Shown here: in pieces, positions 61,301 to 64,000 of the stretch
How the letters are laid out: each line of letters starts with the position of its first letter
Position numbering within the stretch: the stretch's first letter is position 1
Assembly: GCA_002729725.1 (NCBI GenBank)
Contig: PBYS01000060.1
Location: forward strand, 1-64,000
DNA length: 64,000 bases
Direction of reading: 5' to 3'
From: Puniceicoccaceae bacterium
GTDB taxonomy: Bacteria > Verrucomicrobiota > Verrucomicrobiia > Opitutales > Coraliomargaritaceae
Notes under the pieces: generated by a model
The model's input: the letters and a program-made list of their open reading frames with translations, nothing else
Databases searched by the model: none
What the model was told of the DNA's origin: nothing
Program-made: the position numbers and the translations under genes

Positions 61301-64000
61301 TCAACCTGTTGTAATACCTCAGTCGCTAAAGTGATGAGGCGCATCCATTGTTCAAAGGAGAAGGAATGATTCTGTTGTTGATTCTGAATGATCCATGGCC
61401 CAACGGCATTGATCATGTGTGAACTGCTGCCCTCCAATGCTTGCTGTAACACGGACTGAGCTACCTTCGGCTCGCTCACATGCGCAACCTCAAGTGCATA
61501 AGCGATCTCAGTGGGACGCAGATCATATAATTGACGCCAAACAACTGCAGCTGCTTCAGGACGGTGAAATGCATTGAGCAACTGAGCATATTGCTCCATG
61601 CGACGGCGACTTTCACTGTCCTGCGGCTTAAAGCGTGCTAGGACAAGTTCGCTCAAATTGGCGGCCTGTATGCGTTTGATTAAATTATCCAAAGCATAGC
61701 GATTATTTGAATATTGGCGCAGCGCCGACCTCAGCTCGCGAATTGCGATGCTCAAGGCCGCTTCCTGTTTTCCGGCATTCGCCAGTTCCACCATTCGCTC
61801 CTTCGGATCGTTTTGCTGCGATCGGTTTTGCGGCGCTGCTGGATTGAGATACACAGCTCTCCCCCCACCAAATGGATTGATTCCCGAGGCCGTCGAAGCC
61901 GTCTGCAAGCGTGCCACTGCATCGCTCATCTTCAATGCAGTCATCGCAGTGACCAGAGATTGCCGCTCGGATGTGGGCATAAAGGCCGTGCGCTCTAAAC
62001 GTAAGGCAGCATTGCGCGCGATTTCCAATTCTTCGACCGAATCCTGCCCTGCTTGGACCAAGGCGACGCCGAGCCCCACCATGGCCATGTCGACCTGCTT
62101 ACGCTGTCGCCGATCCGTTGCCCACTCCAAAGCACGCTCCAAGCTCGCCATCGCCGCTTCAGACTGCTGCTTCACTTCGTATTGCCATCCCGCATACAAG
62201 ATCAAGTCTTCAAAACGCAGCGAGTCTCCCGATAATAATTCGGCAAACAAAGCATCGCACTGCTCAATCTGATCCGCACGCGATGCCGCTAACAAACGTA
62301 GCCGCGGATCTTGTATCGAGTCTAAATGAGCTCCAAAATCCAAGGCGTCAATTTGCGCCCGTTGCTTCGCCGACATCATTCCTAATGACATGCCCGACCT
62401 GCGCGTAGCCCCCTTTTCGAAATACAACGCGATTGGCAGCTCGACAAAGCCAGTTTGTAGCGGACTAAAGCTCGGAGCAGCATACTCGGCATTCGCCTGA
62501 TTGACTATAATGTGTGGTATGATCTGTGCCAAAAATGCCTGTAGCTTTGGATCTTTGAGCAATTGCTGATGCGCTTCTAATTGCGTCAAAAAGCGCTTGG
62601 TATCGCCCGCCTCAATCGCCAACAGTGATAACATATGAAAGGCCACGTGCACAGAATACTTGCCCTGCGCGCCAGCAGTCGAATTCGCGCATTGCTGATA
62701 GCTGTGCTTCAGCAATGTAAGTAAGCGTGCCTGCTGCGCTTCGTTAAATTGAATCTCAACGAGCGCCTGTCCGTAATTATGGATATTGAGGAGTTGAGAC
62801 ATGACGTTCAGTTGCCACTGTGCATCCAGCGATTCAAGAGACTCCAAAGAGCTAAGAATTGCATCTAACAGTGACGCATCCTGTTCTTCTTCGGACGACA
62901 TCCTCAGTTGAAGCATCGCATATTGCAGTCCTAGCATCGGAGATTTCTTTAGGAAAGTGTCCACTCCGCGTTGCACGACCTCAGGACTGACGGCGAAAGG
63001 ATTATTTGCGATATATTGAAACAGAACACCCAGCGCGACCTCATCCTTGGGATGTTTTAACACATAATCATGTACACTCGTCAGCGCGTTACTGCCATTC
63101 ACTCCCCCATTTTGCATCGCGACCAATAGCTCAGGACTTGGTATGCCGCAGGCAGCCATTTGATCGATGGTCGCCTGACTCTGCGTCGCTGAAAGATCCA
63201 AAACCAGTCTCGTCAACTGCAAGGCAGTCCAACGATGTAGCGCCGACACACTATCCGGTAAGGCGACAAAACGAGTGATGCCACTCGCTACTGAAGAAGC
63301 AGCAGCATGTTGCCGATGTTGTTGCTGATATTTAAATACCTTATAGTTGTCTTGAGTAATGCGGAACAAATCGACCAGATCATCTGGCAGAGTGGCATAG
63401 CGCTCTTGCATGGACTTGGACATCGCAGTCGACGGTGCCGGAAGACGCGTCAACTCAGTCTCCTTGCCGCACAAATCAAGAAACAGCTGCAAAGCTTGCG
63501 CATCGCGCCCATTTTCACGATAACAAACCGCCAGCTGATAGCCGAGCCGCCAGTCATTCGGATACTGTTCAAGCGCTTTCAATGCTTCTGCTTCCGCATA
63601 ATCCCACTCGCCGTTGCTCATTAAAACATCGACAAAGGCTTCCAAGTTTTCAGGCGATTGCTGCGTCACCATGGTTGATTTAATCAGGCCAAAGGCCTGA
63701 TTAATTTCTCCAGAGCGTAAGTAAAACTGCACCAGTCGACGACGACTCGCATCCGTGGGATTCTGAGTTGCAATACGCTGCAGACTCGCCTCCGCCGCCA
63801 CATAGTCGCCTACGGACTCATAAACAGTGGCCAATTGGTCCAGCACCGCGATATTGTTCGGCTCCAGAATAGAGGCTTCGAGCAAGAGCGCACGACGCTG
63901 TTCCACGTAATTATTAAGCTGATACACCTGCGCCAAGGCCAGCAATGGCAGGATCGATTGACGGTTTGCGTCACGAAGGGCTTCAAGTTGCTGAATGAGT
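55333..64000 (-). CDS. Giant TPR/helical repeat protein, 5' end beyond window
   Basis: The frame stays open to the right edge, so at least 2,888 residues are coded and the start is outside. TPR-like repeats are clear at the visible N-terminal part (LLEASILEPNNIAVLDQLAT, VYESVGDYVAAEASLQRIA, LRSGEINQAFGLIK); further on, helical repeats are degenerate for the full length. The C-terminal part ends in ALLWFTRAREAALTRHPDF and LLESTPADCFSDEAATQAAQ. No catalytic domain is seen. Such a long helical solenoid would scaffold a large complex. It is the first visible gene of the MoxR/VWA operon, ending 3 nt before the coiled-coil gene. Confidence 0.85.
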   Translation of the reverse strand, partial: LIQQLEALRDANRQSILPLLALAQVYQLNNYVEQRRALLLEASILEPNNIAVLDQLATVYESVGDYVAAEASLQRIATQNPTDASRRRLVQFYLRSGEINQAFGLIKSTMVTQQSPENLEAFVDVLMSNGEWDYAEAEALKALEQYPNDWRLGYQLAVCYRENGRDAQALQLFLDLCGKETELTRLPAPSTAMSKSMQERYATLPDDLVDLFRITQDNYKVFKYQQQHRQHAAASSVASGITRFVALPDSVSALHRWTALQLTRLVLDLSATQSQATIDQMAACGIPSPELLVAMQNGGVNGSNALTSVHDYVLKHPKDEVALGVLFQYIANNPFAVSPEVVQRGVDTFLKKSPMLGLQYAMLQLRMSSEEEQDASLLDAILSSLESLESLDAQWQLNVMSQLLNIHNYGQALVEIQFNEAQQARLLTLLKHSYQQCANSTAGAQGKYSVHVAFHMLSLLAIEAGDTKRFLTQLEAHQQLLKDPKLQAFLAQIIPHIIVNQANAEYAAPSFSPLQTGFVELPIALYFEKGATRRSGMSLGMMSAKQRAQIDALDFGAHLDSIQDPRLRLLAASRADQIEQCDALFAELLSGDSLRFEDLILYAGWQYEVKQQSEAAMASLERALEWATDRRQRKQVDMAMVGLGVALVQAGQDSVEELEIARNAALRLERTAFMPTSERQSLVTAMTALKMSDAVARLQTASTASGINPFGGGRAVYLNPAAPQNRSQQNDPKERMVELANAGKQEAALSIAIRELRSALRQYSNNRYALDNLIKRIQAANLSELVLARFKPQDSESRRRMEQYAQLLNAFHRPEAAAVVWRQLYDLRPTEIAYALEVAHVSEPKVAQSVLQQALEGSSSHMINAVGPWIIQNQQQNHSFSFEQWMRLITLATEVLQQVDPAMDGSQNFTWAPYLALQFAGRTHIDSMSFPSYVKRGRQLDLKGKGAELEVQRARAYKDLCEAMLRHPDTAEQGFMLIYRKHEILDEPLETPDLLALARAAVLCRSQRESSAKVTLQHSAGPWAYVSNGARYHGQALESSVQPIVYLAAMTAQQGESALRALQAKFETVNPEYAQDLRFFADIVFADAASTNVIEELQEWQAESSDSATSARSALMLESVRHVSDRKAALSLLMPHYLPKAQNSYQWQAQDIERIRDFALSLLSLGQPDLLEEYFNRLAEDAMGPRAGWEALVRQPRTNHYSYGMNVKSPNRYYHLMQQLGQSRDLTLAIIRYGNRNGIGSPNYLGNQLSGQLRNFTSVSSALEWCEAQQLFTDLASFDPLIALDQQSLQLGDLAEAFPTNRNTVVYEQSLRMIDFTGEAKGEMKKAFIAELKQRGFGAQLLAAFMLQQEGRELAIAAIEAEAESFFALPESRRAELAFLYKYWLRPGTSTEADSPVVQSMIEIFNAERFAVMQAYLSEDAAMDPNRYSSEKQSVYKWIESYCLVDPELCAKLFAQWSKRELQYQMQSKALAERQRIYERRRIWNAPLNRGRNNEEALLPLSQFYALLQAQGDPYVSLLDRQFSENVARLWQTVFESKLGSLQADYASIIAVLPELALQMETPEQQAILAAGLAQFSRNRVRLKQGEEEASVVSAVTALNAESSVLERVFGASLLAQMARQSDRDLDAAKTKEALAEVKQAQLERELRAAQALADLLADAQLSLEAKLGLLNVFLHYNEPRFIEQAVLAVSVAHVLEAYVDAGRPAFNDDWAEMLWRLQGEHLQSSWRESLLPLLPKLVQQLPTQIHQQDQDNAKKAVRAVIAIAVDLGESATVRQLTRQYFGLIDGDARILFALIEAGEIEEAIRITARDGTFSTNSGMRYTQALHRHLPEYLNRITNPTVKYQLNFSLSSLQDASDLHESEVPLLSQRAETPLAAFGPHRDTPQASRQLARLCEVATDLTLAIPFLETLVGDADFEALLAQSKSGDSDGRRLAQERLQLLKYLLQADIKAGNFERITALFAQMEGMPEHNDLRKVRNDMQDGLKLSIFEGAEARTAEEWQAYLPLLRVMLQTAMQPNSTYYDHLATCYLMYLVANVGAGEAESIGDELPDTVKNQIAAMQASWSSPERIFRYVGNVAGRKPEDAGKRQLLLRHLLSEPALVTTLWSSGADALVSQLNYSSEDEIIDLNAVFPRVLSASHPRADWIRELQAKQMLKQKDVDTKTLLQATAVMLNSKDGAQDWGTKLRPFTAHWKALYTDFIADVEGGESAQLQAFAAELKKMEATLSDPMAAQIGALSVFTYAVTINPKSVDFDQAEWLAALAESDSIMVRCFILGLLVRDNGDRDPRNPLLRAQWESVLKDASLPFPLRFKIFSQGLRNNRYKLLGDPESLELACEMLTSYIERGYDLFDGYVGNVFLKYIYREKLADANNAVVQTLKDEWVAALLAVENPKSSYDVNRTLTWAVLLSMKLGDAESVVNLAKHFPESKWANVDVLLWLLRYELYEIAVDQLEKQDLLGYREYSFGYDSKVHAHLPKLLERLEDPVQRYRVAVTVSVLVDSKQFPLAAGEPNRSARCQALFQSYSEHAKDPGADKLLDVLTDDDVTADLAFEWVVEQTKDCSMEDFLAKMKKRKLDRNRLSLYTKRLSLQAKHGDLAWPLAELEAMQSMVFGSSEYSWIRPYIYKLHTALYISFLDQVAAQDGHDLSQWLPVSQALCRLYCNSSFTRNARNQFRGYLFHLMAQQVVAPGQEMTEAMRADLSNPILDEQLDEYDERCLSNVDDGIGSGTNAADRRRLKTALGLLLMNPNFYEQRWVNGPNALLGRLTWETTFKRRAVTELLTELISESHPREPWMAYLLGDYSYGGKDGDPDAALLWFTRAREAALTRHPDFRTTAGDATLKMVTLLRSQTNGVKRALQLLESTPADCFSDEAATQAAQLQAQLTAED

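Noticed and set aside
47585-64000. Reading the MoxR/VWA operon as a conflict (defence) system with an effector
   Set aside because: No nuclease, protease or other toxic effector domain is visible, and DUF58/BatA point to the common housekeeping-type MoxR operon.
1-64000. Search for tRNA, rRNA and CRISPR arrays
   Set aside because: No T-loop-like GGTTCxAxTCC with a matching acceptor stem, no rRNA segments and no regular repeat-spacer array was seen by eye; a tRNAscan or CRISPR finder run would settle it.

Overview
The window looks like a chromosomal segment of a marine Verrucomicrobiota bacterium, most likely Opitutales/Puniceicoccaceae (Coraliomargarita- or Lentimonas-like). This is inferred from a PEP-CTERM sorting tail, secreted glycan hydrolases, an Mla-type lipid transport operon, a MoxR/VWA operon with a giant TPR protein, and moderate GC. 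I saw no rRNA, tRNA or CRISPR array.

Region 1 (1-10 kb): the end of an ISAs1-type transposase and a twice-frameshifted PEP-CTERM protein gene. A minus-strand glycan-degradation cluster follows: a secreted modular GH16 enzyme with four repeated N-terminal modules, a GH1 and a GH3 beta-glucosidase and a GH20 hexosaminidase. A 51-codon 3' scrap of a sugar-ABC-transporter ATPase (UgpC/MalK type) lies between GH3 and GH20. Region 2 (10-11.4 kb) is debris: an IS4-like transposase tail and fragments I could not identify.

Region 3 (11.4-42.8 kb) is ordinary chromosome. It holds a YhiN-type flavoprotein, a cytidylate-kinase-like protein, a membrane histidine kinase with a single-domain response regulator, an ABC-F ATPase, ispD, pyrF, ispE, PTS enzyme I, an ExoD-like protein, nadD-rsfS-M48 protease, an endonuclease/phosphatase-fold protein, two RNA methyltransferases, aroK, a thioesterase, two tandem HAD phosphatases, mlaE-mlaF-mlaD-lipoprotein, a frameshifted Nramp-like transporter, a Phd-type antitoxin with a zeta-toxin-like kinase and its operator, hflX, a left-handed beta-helix protein, pxpB-pxpC-pxpA and lepB.

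Region 4 (42.8-47.6 kb) is a decayed accessory island: a HEPN-like fragment, a DUF488 protein, a collapsed small protein, a winged-helix tail, a DEAD-type helicase with an internal deletion, IS66 remnants and the tail of a GIY-YIG nuclease. The surviving pieces look like a multi-gene defence-type operon. Three successive genes appear to have lost internal segments, and an IS66 element split the helicase from the nuclease.

Region 5 (47.6-64 kb) is a tight minus-strand operon of six genes: giant TPR protein (>2,880 residues, running off the right edge), a membrane/coiled-coil protein with a CxxC in its coil, MoxR ATPase, DUF58 protein, BatA-like VWA protein, and a membrane protein with two VWA domains around an amidotransferase-like domain. 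Overlapping starts and stops suggest co-translation. This operon and the eroded island are the best candidates for poorly described systems.
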